A program made the position numbers and the translations under genes. The notes below the pieces were generated by a model. That model worked only from the letters and a program-made list of their open reading frames with translations, searched no databases and was not told the DNA's origin. From assembly GCA_963769255.1 (NCBI GenBank), contig CAVYKV010000001.1, positions 2,790,001 through 2,854,000 of the forward strand: DNA of 64,000 nucleotides, given 5' to 3'. Shown in pieces: positions 56,343-64,000 of this stretch. Source of the DNA: JAKACA01 sp963769255 (GTDB lineage Bacteria > Actinomycetota > Acidimicrobiia > Acidimicrobiales > Bog-793). Position 1 is the first letter of the stretch. Each line of letters opens with the position of its first letter.

Positions 56343-58301
56343 CGACCGTCGTCACCGAGACGCCCGCCCCGTCGGGAGGAGCCGCAGGCGCCACCTCGAC
56401 ACAGCCGACCGGCACGGCCGCCCACCCCAACAACCGACGGCTCTGGACCGTCGTCGCCATCGCCGTCTACCTCGGCCTCGCCGTCGTGGCCTTCCTGCCG
56501 GCGGGGCCGCTCGCCTCCCGCTCCGTCCCCTCGCCCCACCCCGGCAACCCGGCCGGATCCCGACCCGTTCCAGATGATCTGGTTCCTCTCGTGGCTGCCC
56601 TTCGCCCTCACCCACGGGCTCAGCATCTTCCACACGAACCTCTTCGACTACCCGCAAGGTGTCAACCTCGCCGACAACACCTCCGTCCCGCTCCTCAGCC
56701 TGCTCGGTTGGCCGGTGACGGCCACGCTCGGCCCTGTCGCCACCTTCAACCTGCTCCTCCGGCTCGCCTTCGGGCTCTCGGCGACGAGCATGTTCCTCGT
56801 CCTCAGGCGCTGGTGCTCGGGCCTGCTGGCGCCGTTCCTCGGGGGCCTCCTCTACGGCTTCGGCCCGTACATGACGGGACAGGAGCTCCATCTCGACCTC
56901 GTCTTCGTGCCGCTCCCCCCGCTCTTGCTGTGGTGCACCGACGAGCTCGTGCGGACGCAGAAGATGCGCCCGCTCCGCCTCGGTGTCGCGATCGGCCTCG
57001 TCGCCGGGTGCCAGCTCCTCATCTCCCCCGACGTGTTGAGCGGCTGCGCCGTGCTCGCCGGCGTCGCCCTCGTGGGAGGCGCCGTCGTGCATCGCCTGCA
57101 CGGGAGGGGGTGGCGGGACTGGACGGACCGGCTCCGCTACATCGTGAGGACGGCCGTCCCGGCCCTCGTCGTGTTCCTCCTCCTCTGCGGGTACCTCATC
57201 GTCGAGATGGTGGCCGGACCCGATCACGTCGTGGGCGCCGTCATCCCCCCGTCCGCCCTCCAGGGCCTGCACGCCGACCTGCTCGGAGCGCTCGAACCCA
57301 CTCGCAACCAGCTCCTCTGGCCCCGCGCGCTCTCCCGCTTCGGCGACGGCCTCGTGGCGGGCAACCTCTCCGAGAACGGCTCCTTCCTCGGCTTGCCGCT
57401 CGTGCTGCTCCTCCTCGTCATCGCCCGCCGCCTCCGGCGGGACCCTGTCGTGCGAGCCGCTACCTGGCTGGCAGTCGCCTCCTACGTCCTCTCCCTCGGG
57501 CCGTCGCTGAGCATCGCCAACCGCGGCACCCACATCCCCCTCCCGGAGGCCGTCTTCGCCCACGTCCCCCTCCTCGACAACACCATCCCGGCCCGTTATG
57601 CGCTCTACGTCCTGCTCTTCTCCACGGTGCTCCTCGCCGTCGGCGTCGACCGGCTCTGGTGCCGGGGTGGTGCCGCCCGGCCTCTGCCGGAACGCTGGCG
57701 CCGCCTCCTCGGGATCCTCGGGCGGGACACCCTGTCCGCCCGGCGAGCCCGCCTCGGCATCGTCGCCGGCATCGCCGTGCTCTCGCTCGTGCCGGCCATC
57801 CCCTTCCCGAGCAAGGGGCTGCCGTGGCCGCGCGAGCTGACGCGTTCGGTCCGCCGGGTGGTGCCGCCGGGCGACGTCATCCTCGCCTATCCCTACCCGA
57901 CGCCACTCAGACCGCAGGCCTTGACCTGGGTGGCGCTCGCCGGGATGGACTACCGGCTGCTCGGCGGTTACGCCAACATCGACTTCGACCACAGCGGCCA
58001 TCGCTGGCCGCCGCTGCTCGCCCCGCCGTACGTGCAGGAGCTCCTCGGCTACACCCGCGTCGGCGACCACTGGCCGGCACCGGCGCCCGGAGGACCGGCC
58101 CAAGAGCAGGAGCTGTACGTCTTCCTCGCCCGCTACTCGGTCGGTGCCGTTGTCTACTGGGCGGGGGGTGACAACTCGGCGGTCGTCTTCCAGTTCCTCG
58201 AGCGTGCCCTCGGGCCTCCGGCGACCGACTCCCTATCACGCGACATCGCCATCTGGCTACCGGCCAAGGGGCACTGGCCCGCCCCGCAAGCAGGCTCGTG
58301 A
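56339..58301 (+). CDS. Large GT-C-like membrane protein, frameshifted near 56552
   Basis: About 653 residues when repaired. The N-terminal frame (MTTVVTETPAPSGG, then a first helix) fits onto WFLSWLPFALTHGLSIFHTN after one surplus base within 56551-56558. About ten helices follow (LLYGFGPYMTGQELHLDLVF, LPPLLLWCTDEL) with a soluble C-terminal part. No residue identifies a donor. Family membership by fold only. ATG overlaps the previous stop; its own stop overlaps the GTG of the next gene. Confidence 0.68.
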
Positions 58302-61150
58302 CGGTCATCCAGGCCCCGCTCGACACCGGGGCGGACGTCCCCGACTTCGATGCACCGGTCAGGAGCTGGTGGCGGCTCCCGTCCGCCGAGGGCGCGCTCC
58401 CGATCGCCGCCCTCGTCCTCATCCCCGTGGCCATCTTCGCCGGGGCCGTCGTCGTGACGGGTCACCCCCTCCTCCTCGGCGACAACCTCCTGCAGAGCTA
58501 CCCGCTTCGCGTCCTCGTGGGCCGGGACTACCGGCACGGCCAGCTGCCCTTCTGGGATCCCTACATCTGGAGCGGCACGCCCCTCCTGGCGGGGCTCAAC
58601 GCCGGCGCCTTCTACCCGACGACGTTCCTCTTCGCCGTCCTGCCGGCGACGGGAGCCTGGGTCATCACCCAGGTGTTCGCCTCCGCCTCGGTCTCGGTCG
58701 GCACGTACGTCTTCATGCGCGACACGGGCATCCGGAAGGCGCCGTCCTTCCTCGGGGCGCTCTCGTTCGCCTTCGCGGGGGCCATCGCCGCCCAGGGATC
58801 GGTGCACATGGACATGGCGGAGGGTTTCGCCTCCCTGCCCTGGATGCTCATCGCCCTCCGCCGCATCATCGAGGACGGGCGATGGCGGTGGACCCTCCTC
58901 CTCGGGGCCGCCGTCGCCTGCCTCGTGCTGGCGGGGGCGCCGGAGGCCATCCTCGACGTCTCCATCCTCTGCCTCGTCTACGCCGTCATTCGGTGGTCGC
59001 TGCAGCCTTCGGCCTGGGGCCGGCTCCTCACACGGGCCGTTGCCGGCCTGGCGATGGGCGTCGGGCTCTCGGCCGTGCTCTGGGTGCCCGCCCTCCGCTT
59101 CATCGCGTCGTCGCAACGGGGATCGGTCTCCCGCACCTTCGCCGCCAGCTACAGCTTTCCTGCCCGTTCTCTCGTTCTCGGGATCTCACCCTTCGTCCAA
59201 GGCGGGTGGTCCCTCCTCGGGGAGCCGCACTATCTCGGGCTGTCCAACATGCCGGAGGTATCCTTCTACGTCGGGCTCCTTCCCATCGTGGCGGCCCTCG
59301 CCCTGGCGGGTCGGCGATGGTCGGCCTGGCTCCCTCACGGCGAGCGGCGAACCTGGTTCGTCCTCGGCGCCGTCGGGCTCGTGCTCGCCATCGGTGCGAA
59401 GACGCCCATCGACAACGTCATCTGGCACATCCCCTACTACGGCAAGCAGCGCGACCAGGGCCGCAACATCGTCGACGTCGACTTCGCCCTCTGCATGCTG
59501 CTCGCCTGGTGGCTGGACGGCGGCAGTCGACCGGAGGGCGTCCGCACGGCCTCCGAGACGGTGGCAGCCGGCACCGTCACCGCTGCCGCCGGCGCCCTCG
59601 TCGTCTGGGTGGCGGTGGCTCCGTCCTCCCTCTGGCGCGACCTCGAGACGGTGGCGCCCGCCAAGGCGGACCTAGGCAGCATCCTGACGGCCTCCTCGAT
59701 CTCGCTCGCCCTGGCGGCCGTCGCCCTGGCGCTCACGCTCGGCAGGCACCGTTGGCCGCGCCGGGGATTCCTCGCCGCCGCCGCCGTTCTCGTCGTCGTG
59801 GACGTCGGCCTCTTCGCCACGGGTACCGACTTCGCCGGCAGCCAGGCGGTGCCGAGCACGGCCGACCCGGGACCCGTCCTCCGCCTCGTGGCGGACAACC
59901 TGCCGGCGGGCAGTCGCTACGCCGTCTTCGACCCCGACCTCTTCGACACGCCCGGCATCGTGGGGGCGGGCGAGGCCAACATGGGCATCCTCCTCGACCT
60001 CCCGAGCGTGCAGGGCTACGGCGCCGTGCTCTGGGCCGCCTACTCCGCCAGCACGGCCACCCACATCCGGGGCGGCCTCGCCGTCGGCGAGCTCGGGGCC
60101 GGCTACTTCCGTAGCCTCGGGCTGCAGGTCATGGTCTCGCCGGCGGAGGAGTTCCTCACCCCCATCGCCGCCATGCCGGTACCGGGCGGCGCCACCGGCC
60201 TCACACCCGTGACGGAGCTTGCGGGGACCGACCCGCTCCTGCCCGGCGGCACGTACCTGCCACCCGAGGAAGATCTCCCGACCGTCGCGCCGTCCGGCCC
60301 CCTGCCCGCCCTCTCGCCCGGCCGGCAGGACGGCTGGTACTTCGGGACGGTGCTGTCGCCACACACCGTCGCCCTCGTCCTCTCCCGCCCGTCCGCCGGC
60401 CAGCGCGTCCGCTTCGGCGTCGTCACACCGGCCGGCGCTGTCGACTGGCAGAGCGCACAGCGCCTGGGGCAGGGGGCGGAGGTCGCCGACCTGGCGTTGC
60501 CGGCGGGGCCGGCCGTCGGACTCGTCGTGCAGCTCCTGGGCGGCGCCAGCCTCGGACCCCTCCGCCTCGCCGTCGGGACAGCCGGCCACGCCTATGCCGT
60601 CGACGGTCCCCTCGTCACGGCCATGGCCCCGTCGGCGTGGAGGTATGTGGGGGAGGCGGAGGGTTTCGCCGTGTTCCGTGCCGACTCGGCGACTCAGCAG
60701 GCCTGGGTGCAGTCGCTCGGCACCTACGCCGTCGCCGCCCACCTGCCGGCCGATGTCACGGTCCTCGCCGCCGGCACCGACTCGGCCACCATCGCCGTGC
60801 GGACGGCGAAAGCGTCCCTCCTCGTGCGCAGCCTCGCCTGGGACTACGGCTGGAGCGCCGCCATCGTGAGCGGCCCGGCCGCCTCGGCCGACCTCGCGAC
60901 GGCGGCGAGCGGGGCGTCGCTCACCGGCGCCTCGGCCACGACCGTGCGGCAGGTCGGCGTCACGCAGGGCGTCGAGATCCCGCCGGGGCTCAGCATCGTG
61001 CGCTTCTCCTACGAGCCGTCCGGATGGCGCCGGGGCCTCGCCGTGAGCGGCGTCACGCTCGCCGCCACGGTGGTGGGCGTCGCCCTCGGCGTCGTCCTCT
61101 CGAGGCGCCGCCGGCGGCGGCGCCGTCCCGGTCCCTTCAGCGCCCTCTGA
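58298..61150 (+). CDS. Large YfhO-like/GT-C membrane protein, 950 residues
   Basis: Eleven or more helices in the first 480 residues (with GQLPFWDPYIWSGTPLLAG, FYPTTFLFAVLP and GYGAVLWAAY) and an extracellular domain of about 400 residues, then a final anchor and a basic RRRRRRRP tail. The FWDPYIWSGTPL motif is typical of YfhO-type proteins that transfer sugars to envelope polymers. Starts at a GTG overlapping the previous stop by 4 bases, so all three membrane proteins are coupled and may form a complex. Confidence 0.72.
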   Translation: MTVIQAPLDTGADVPDFDAPVRSWWRLPSAEGALPIAALVLIPVAIFAGAVVVTGHPLLLGDNLLQSYPLRVLVGRDYRHGQLPFWDPYIWSGTPLLAGLNAGAFYPTTFLFAVLPATGAWVITQVFASASVSVGTYVFMRDTGIRKAPSFLGALSFAFAGAIAAQGSVHMDMAEGFASLPWMLIALRRIIEDGRWRWTLLLGAAVACLVLAGAPEAILDVSILCLVYAVIRWSLQPSAWGRLLTRAVAGLAMGVGLSAVLWVPALRFIASSQRGSVSRTFAASYSFPARSLVLGISPFVQGGWSLLGEPHYLGLSNMPEVSFYVGLLPIVAALALAGRRWSAWLPHGERRTWFVLGAVGLVLAIGAKTPIDNVIWHIPYYGKQRDQGRNIVDVDFALCMLLAWWLDGGSRPEGVRTASETVAAGTVTAAAGALVVWVAVAPSSLWRDLETVAPAKADLGSILTASSISLALAAVALALTLGRHRWPRRGFLAAAAVLVVVDVGLFATGTDFAGSQAVPSTADPGPVLRLVADNLPAGSRYAVFDPDLFDTPGIVGAGEANMGILLDLPSVQGYGAVLWAAYSASTATHIRGGLAVGELGAGYFRSLGLQVMVSPAEEFLTPIAAMPVPGGATGLTPVTELAGTDPLLPGGTYLPPEEDLPTVAPSGPLPALSPGRQDGWYFGTVLSPHTVALVLSRPSAGQRVRFGVVTPAGAVDWQSAQRLGQGAEVADLALPAGPAVGLVVQLLGGASLGPLRLAVGTAGHAYAVDGPLVTAMAPSAWRYVGEAEGFAVFRADSATQQAWVQSLGTYAVAAHLPADVTVLAAGTDSATIAVRTAKASLLVRSLAWDYGWSAAIVSGPAASADLATAASGASLTGASATTVRQVGVTQGVEIPPGLSIVRFSYEPSGWRRGLAVSGVTLAATVVGVALGVVLSRRRRRRRRPGPFSAL

Positions 61151-61201
61151 GCGGCGGCGCCTGATCGCAGGGAGGCCTCGTGCCGAGACGGCTTCACCCC
61201 G

Positions 61202-61235
61202 GGCCGGCCCGCGCTGCCTGATCCGCGGGCCGGCC
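61202..61235 (+). terminator. Strong GC hairpin ending the membrane-protein operon
   Basis: Perfect 12-base arms GGCCGGCCCGCG (61202-61213) and 61224-61235 with a 10-base loop, 51 bases after the last stop. No U tract. The rest of the 211-base gap to 61361 holds no recognised gene. Confidence 0.55.
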
Positions 61236-61361
61236 TCCGGAGGGGTGCGTGCGGCGTGGCGAGTCCGGGATCCACCGCCACGTGGATCATGCGGGCATCG
61301 GCGGCCGAGCGCATGAGTAGCGGGTACTCAATCTTGCGCCGGCCGGAACGGGCCTTGGAGA

Positions 61362-64000
61362 ATGACCGCCGTGGCACCCCCACCGGCCCGCGCCGTGGCC
61401 AGAGCCTGGCCCCTCCTCGGGCGCGACGCCGAGCTGTCCATCCTGAGCGCTGCCGTGGACGACCCGTCCTGCCTCGGCGTCGCCCTCAACGGTCCTCCCG
61501 GTGTCGGCAAGACGCGCTTGGCGCGAGAGGTGGCCGAGCTGGCCTCGCTGCGCGGGCTCACGACCGTGTCGGTGCGGGCGACAAGGAGCTCCGCCGACGT
61601 GCCGCTCATCGCCCTCATCCCGCTGTTCGCCAGCCTCGGGGTGGACCCGACGGTGGAGAACCCGGCCGGCGCCGTCTCGGCGGCGGTGGCCGGCCTCGCC
61701 GCCGCCGCCCGACGGGGCCGCGCCCGCAGCAGCTCTCGGGTGCGGGGCGGCAACGGTGCCGCTCCCCGCGCCGGGGCGGGCGGCCTCGAAACGTCGGCTG
61801 CCCCCGAACGCTCCGGCCCGATGAACCGGCTCGTGCTCGTCGTGGACGACGTCCACGAGCTCGACGAGGCCTCCACCACGGTGATCGGCCACCTCGTGTC
61901 CTCCGGCGGCGTCTTCGCCGTCATGACGCTCCGGCACGGCGAGAACCGGCCGGCGGGGCTGCACGACATCTGGTCGGACGAACGTATCGTCCAGCTCGAG
62001 GTGGAGCCGCTCGGCGCCGCCGGTACGGAGGCACTCGTCGGCGCGGTGCTCGGCGGTCCCGTCGATGCCGGTACCCAGCAGGCGATCTGGCACCAAAGCA
62101 GCGGCAACGTCCTCTACCTGCGCGAGCTCCTGCAGGGCGCCCTCGACTCGGGCGCCCTGCGGTCGCACCGGGGCATCTGGCGAATCGAGGGGTCGTTCGC
62201 CGCCTCGACCCGCCTGCGGGACTTCATCGACGGGCGCCTCCAGGGGCTCTCCCGCCCCGAGCGGGAGGTGCTCGAGCTGGCCGCCCTCGCCGAGCCGCTC
62301 GAACCCGCCGTGCTCGACCTCCTTGCCCCGGCCGAGGCGATCGAGAGCCTCGAGCAGCAGGGCCTGCTCGACTCCTCCACGGGTGCGAACGCCCCGGAGG
62401 TGCGCCTCGCCCACCCGCTCTACGGCGAAGTCGTTCGCGCCCACCTCTCGAGGACGCGGCGCAAGCGATTGTGCCGGTCGCTCGCCGAGGTGACCGAAGC
62501 CCGCGGGCCGCTGCGTTCCCGCGACGTCCTGCGCGTGGCCGTCTGGCGCCTGGACGGCGGGGGTGGCCGGCCGGCGCTGCTCTTGGAGGCAGCGAAGATC
62601 GCCTACCGCGACGAGGACTACGCACTCGCCATCCGCCTCGCCACGGCCGCCTGGGAACAGGGCGGGCTCGTGGAGGCGGCCCTCCTCCTCGGCGACTCGA
62701 TCGACGTGCACGGGCGTTCGAGCGACGTCGAGGGCGTCCTCCGGGCGGCGCTGCCCCTCGCCAGCGGGGACGCCGAGGTGACGGCCGTGACGAACGGCCT
62801 CGCCTCCGCCATCTTCCAGGTGCCCGCCCGCGCCGAAGAGGCGGACCGCCTGCTCCTCGAGGCCGTCGCTGCGGTCTCCGACCCGGCGTGCCGGCGCGCC
62901 CTCGTCGCCCAGCGGGGCGACCACTTCCTCCGTACGGGCAACGTGACACGGGTCATCGAGATCGACCGGCCCCTCGTGGAGGACACCGGGGATACCGCCT
63001 TCGTGCAGGCCTCCCGCGACCTCGGCGTGGCCCTCGCCCTCGCCGGCCGGACGAGCGAGGCGCTCCGCTACACGGAGGCGGCGCTGTCGGCGCGCCGCCA
63101 GCTCGAGGAGCTCGACCACGTGGCGGCGGCGGCCGTCTTCCTCGTCGCCAAGGCGGTCGCCCTCACCGAGGCGGGGCTGCTCGCCGAGGCGGTGGGAACG
63201 GCCGAGCTCGGCTATGCGGCCTCCGTCAGCCGCGGCAACCGCCACGGCCAAGCCTGGTTCGGAGTCGTCCTCGCCCTCGCCCGCGCCACGGAGGGCCGCC
63301 TCCTCACGGCCGATCGCCTCTTCCGGGAGGCGGCGCCCATCTTCGAAGCACGCGGTCATCCGGGCGCCCGCTGGTGCCTCGGCGGCATCGCCCTCGCCAC
63401 CGGGCAGATGGCAGATCGCTCGAGCGCCCTGGCGGCCGTGGCGGCCGTGGCGGAGCTTTCCGAGATGGGATCGACGACCATGCGGATGTTCGACGTCCAC
63501 ATCGCCCGCGGACTGGCGTGGGCCTCGCTCGCCGCCGGGGATCTCGGCCGCCGCCCGCACCACCCTCTGGGACGCCGCCGAGCTCGCCGCCGGCTGGGGA
63601 CAGCATTCCTCGGCCGCCGCCGTGCTCCACGACCTCCTCCGCATGGGCGGCGACGCCGCCGCCGGCCGGCGCCTGGAGGATCTGGAGGGACTGGTCGACG
63701 GGGATCTCACGGCGGCCCGTTTCCTGCTCGCCCGCGCCCTGCGGCTCTCCGATGTCGCCCTCTGTGCCGAGGCGGCGGACGGCTTCGAGTCGTGCGGGGC
63801 GCTCCTGTACGCCGCCGAGGCCGCTGCTACCGAGTCGCGTCTCGCCTCCGCCTCGCTCCTGCACCGCCGGGCGACGGCTGCGGCCGCCCGCGCCCAGCGG
63901 CTGGGACGTCGCTGCGAAGGAGCCCGCACCCCCGTCCTCTCCTCGCCCGGCGTGAGAGCCGACCTCTCCGCCCGCGAGCAGGAGGTGGCGCTGCTCGCCG
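61362..64000 (+). CDS. LuxR/MalT-type large ATPase transcriptional regulator (LAL), frameshifted near 63552 and cut by the window end
   Basis: At least 879 residues in the window. The ATG at 61362 begins MTAVAPPPARAVAR; the AAA ATPase has the Walker A NGPPGVGKTRLA near residue 43 and a Walker B RLVLVVDDVHELDE near 152. A long TPR-like helical region follows. Around 63552 a surplus C shifts the frame, after which it reads RARTTLWDAAELAAGWG to the edge. The last residues (DLSAREQEVALLA) are the start of the LuxR HTH, so the DNA-binding domain lies beyond the window. Controls an unknown regulon, perhaps the neighbouring envelope genes. Confidence 0.8.
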   Translation, partial: MTAVAPPPARAVARAWPLLGRDAELSILSAAVDDPSCLGVALNGPPGVGKTRLAREVAELASLRGLTTVSVRATRSSADVPLIALIPLFASLGVDPTVENPAGAVSAAVAGLAAAARRGRARSSSRVRGGNGAAPRAGAGGLETSAAPERSGPMNRLVLVVDDVHELDEASTTVIGHLVSSGGVFAVMTLRHGENRPAGLHDIWSDERIVQLEVEPLGAAGTEALVGAVLGGPVDAGTQQAIWHQSSGNVLYLRELLQGALDSGALRSHRGIWRIEGSFAASTRLRDFIDGRLQGLSRPEREVLELAALAEPLEPAVLDLLAPAEAIESLEQQGLLDSSTGANAPEVRLAHPLYGEVVRAHLSRTRRKRLCRSLAEVTEARGPLRSRDVLRVAVWRLDGGGGRPALLLEAAKIAYRDEDYALAIRLATAAWEQGGLVEAALLLGDSIDVHGRSSDVEGVLRAALPLASGDAEVTAVTNGLASAIFQVPARAEEADRLLLEAVAAVSDPACRRALVAQRGDHFLRTGNVTRVIEIDRPLVEDTGDTAFVQASRDLGVALALAGRTSEALRYTEAALSARRQLEELDHVAAAAVFLVAKAVALTEAGLLAEAVGTAELGYAASVSRGNRHGQAWFGVVLALARATEGRLLTADRLFREAAPIFEARGHPGARWCLGGIALATGQMADRSSALAAVAAVAELSEMGSTTMRMFDVHIARGLAWASLAAGDLGRRPHHPLGRRRARRRLGTAFLGRRRAPRPPPHGRRRRRRPAPGGSGGTGRRGSHGGPFPARPRPAALRCRPLCRGGGRLRVVRGAPVRRRGRCYRVASRLRLAPAPPGDGCGRPRPAAGTSLRRSPHPRPLLARRESRPLRPRAGGGAAR

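Overview
This window is very GC-rich, densely coding DNA with many GTG starts, frequent 1-4 base start/stop overlaps and no gene-free stretch longer than 300 bases. Family content (ETF-linked flavoproteins, mycothiol-type DinB-like protein, DUF3048 protein, GT-C membrane enzymes, IclR/Lrp/GntR regulators) points to an actinobacterium, plausibly the class Acidimicrobiia; that class call is inference. No rRNA, tRNA, CRISPR, phage or insertion sequence was seen. Eight genes carry an apparent single-base frameshift inside otherwise well conserved reading frames. This looks more like draft-assembly indels than decay, so I annotate them as whole genes.

1-21.5 kb is a C1/methylamine catabolic region. 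On the + strand: the end of soxA, soxG, formate-tetrahydrofolate ligase, a zinc alcohol/formaldehyde dehydrogenase, a dimethylglycine/sarcosine dehydrogenase-like fusion and both ETF subunits. On the - strand, reading leftward from an IclR regulator: a corrinoid protein, a methylcorrinoid:tetrahydrofolate methyltransferase, an ASKHA/2Fe-2S corrinoid reactivase, a DUF1638 protein, a MetF-type methylene-H4folate reductase and a shortened D-amino-acid-oxidase-like protein. Divergent from the regulator is an MttB-superfamily methyltransferase without pyrrolysine. Together they read as a corrinoid-dependent quaternary-amine demethylation system (glycine betaine is the best guess). Its methyl groups would be oxidised through H4folate to formate, and the remaining N-methyls would be removed by the flavin dehydrogenases. 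An aldo/keto reductase and a Tat-exported molybdopterin enzyme with its own membrane cytochrome b follow.

21.5-36.5 kb is mixed metabolism: a HbpS/GlcG-like protein, a PEP-mutase/isocitrate-lyase family lyase, an Fe(II)/2OG oxygenase, a CaiB-type CoA transferase, an unusual NAPRTase-nicotinamidase fusion, a thioesterase, an amidase, a Fur-family regulator with an inverted repeat over its start, a DUF3048 protein, a saccharopine-dehydrogenase-like enzyme, a secreted dimethylformamidase-like protein and an aminobutyraldehyde-type dehydrogenase.

36.5-54.9 kb contains amine and GABA catabolism: a PuuB-like oxidase, two class III aminotransferases flanking an Lrp regulator, and an acyl-CoA synthetase. 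It also holds a glutathione peroxidase, an ArfB-like release factor, an amino-acid permease, a GntR regulator, a second dimethylglycine-dehydrogenase-like fusion, a choline-kinase-like protein, a dienelactone hydrolase, a DinB-like protein and an FMN alpha-hydroxyacid oxidase.

55.0-61.2 kb is a translationally coupled trio of large polytopic membrane proteins of glycosyltransferase type, ended by a strong hairpin. A large LuxR/MalT-type ATPase regulator then runs off the right edge.
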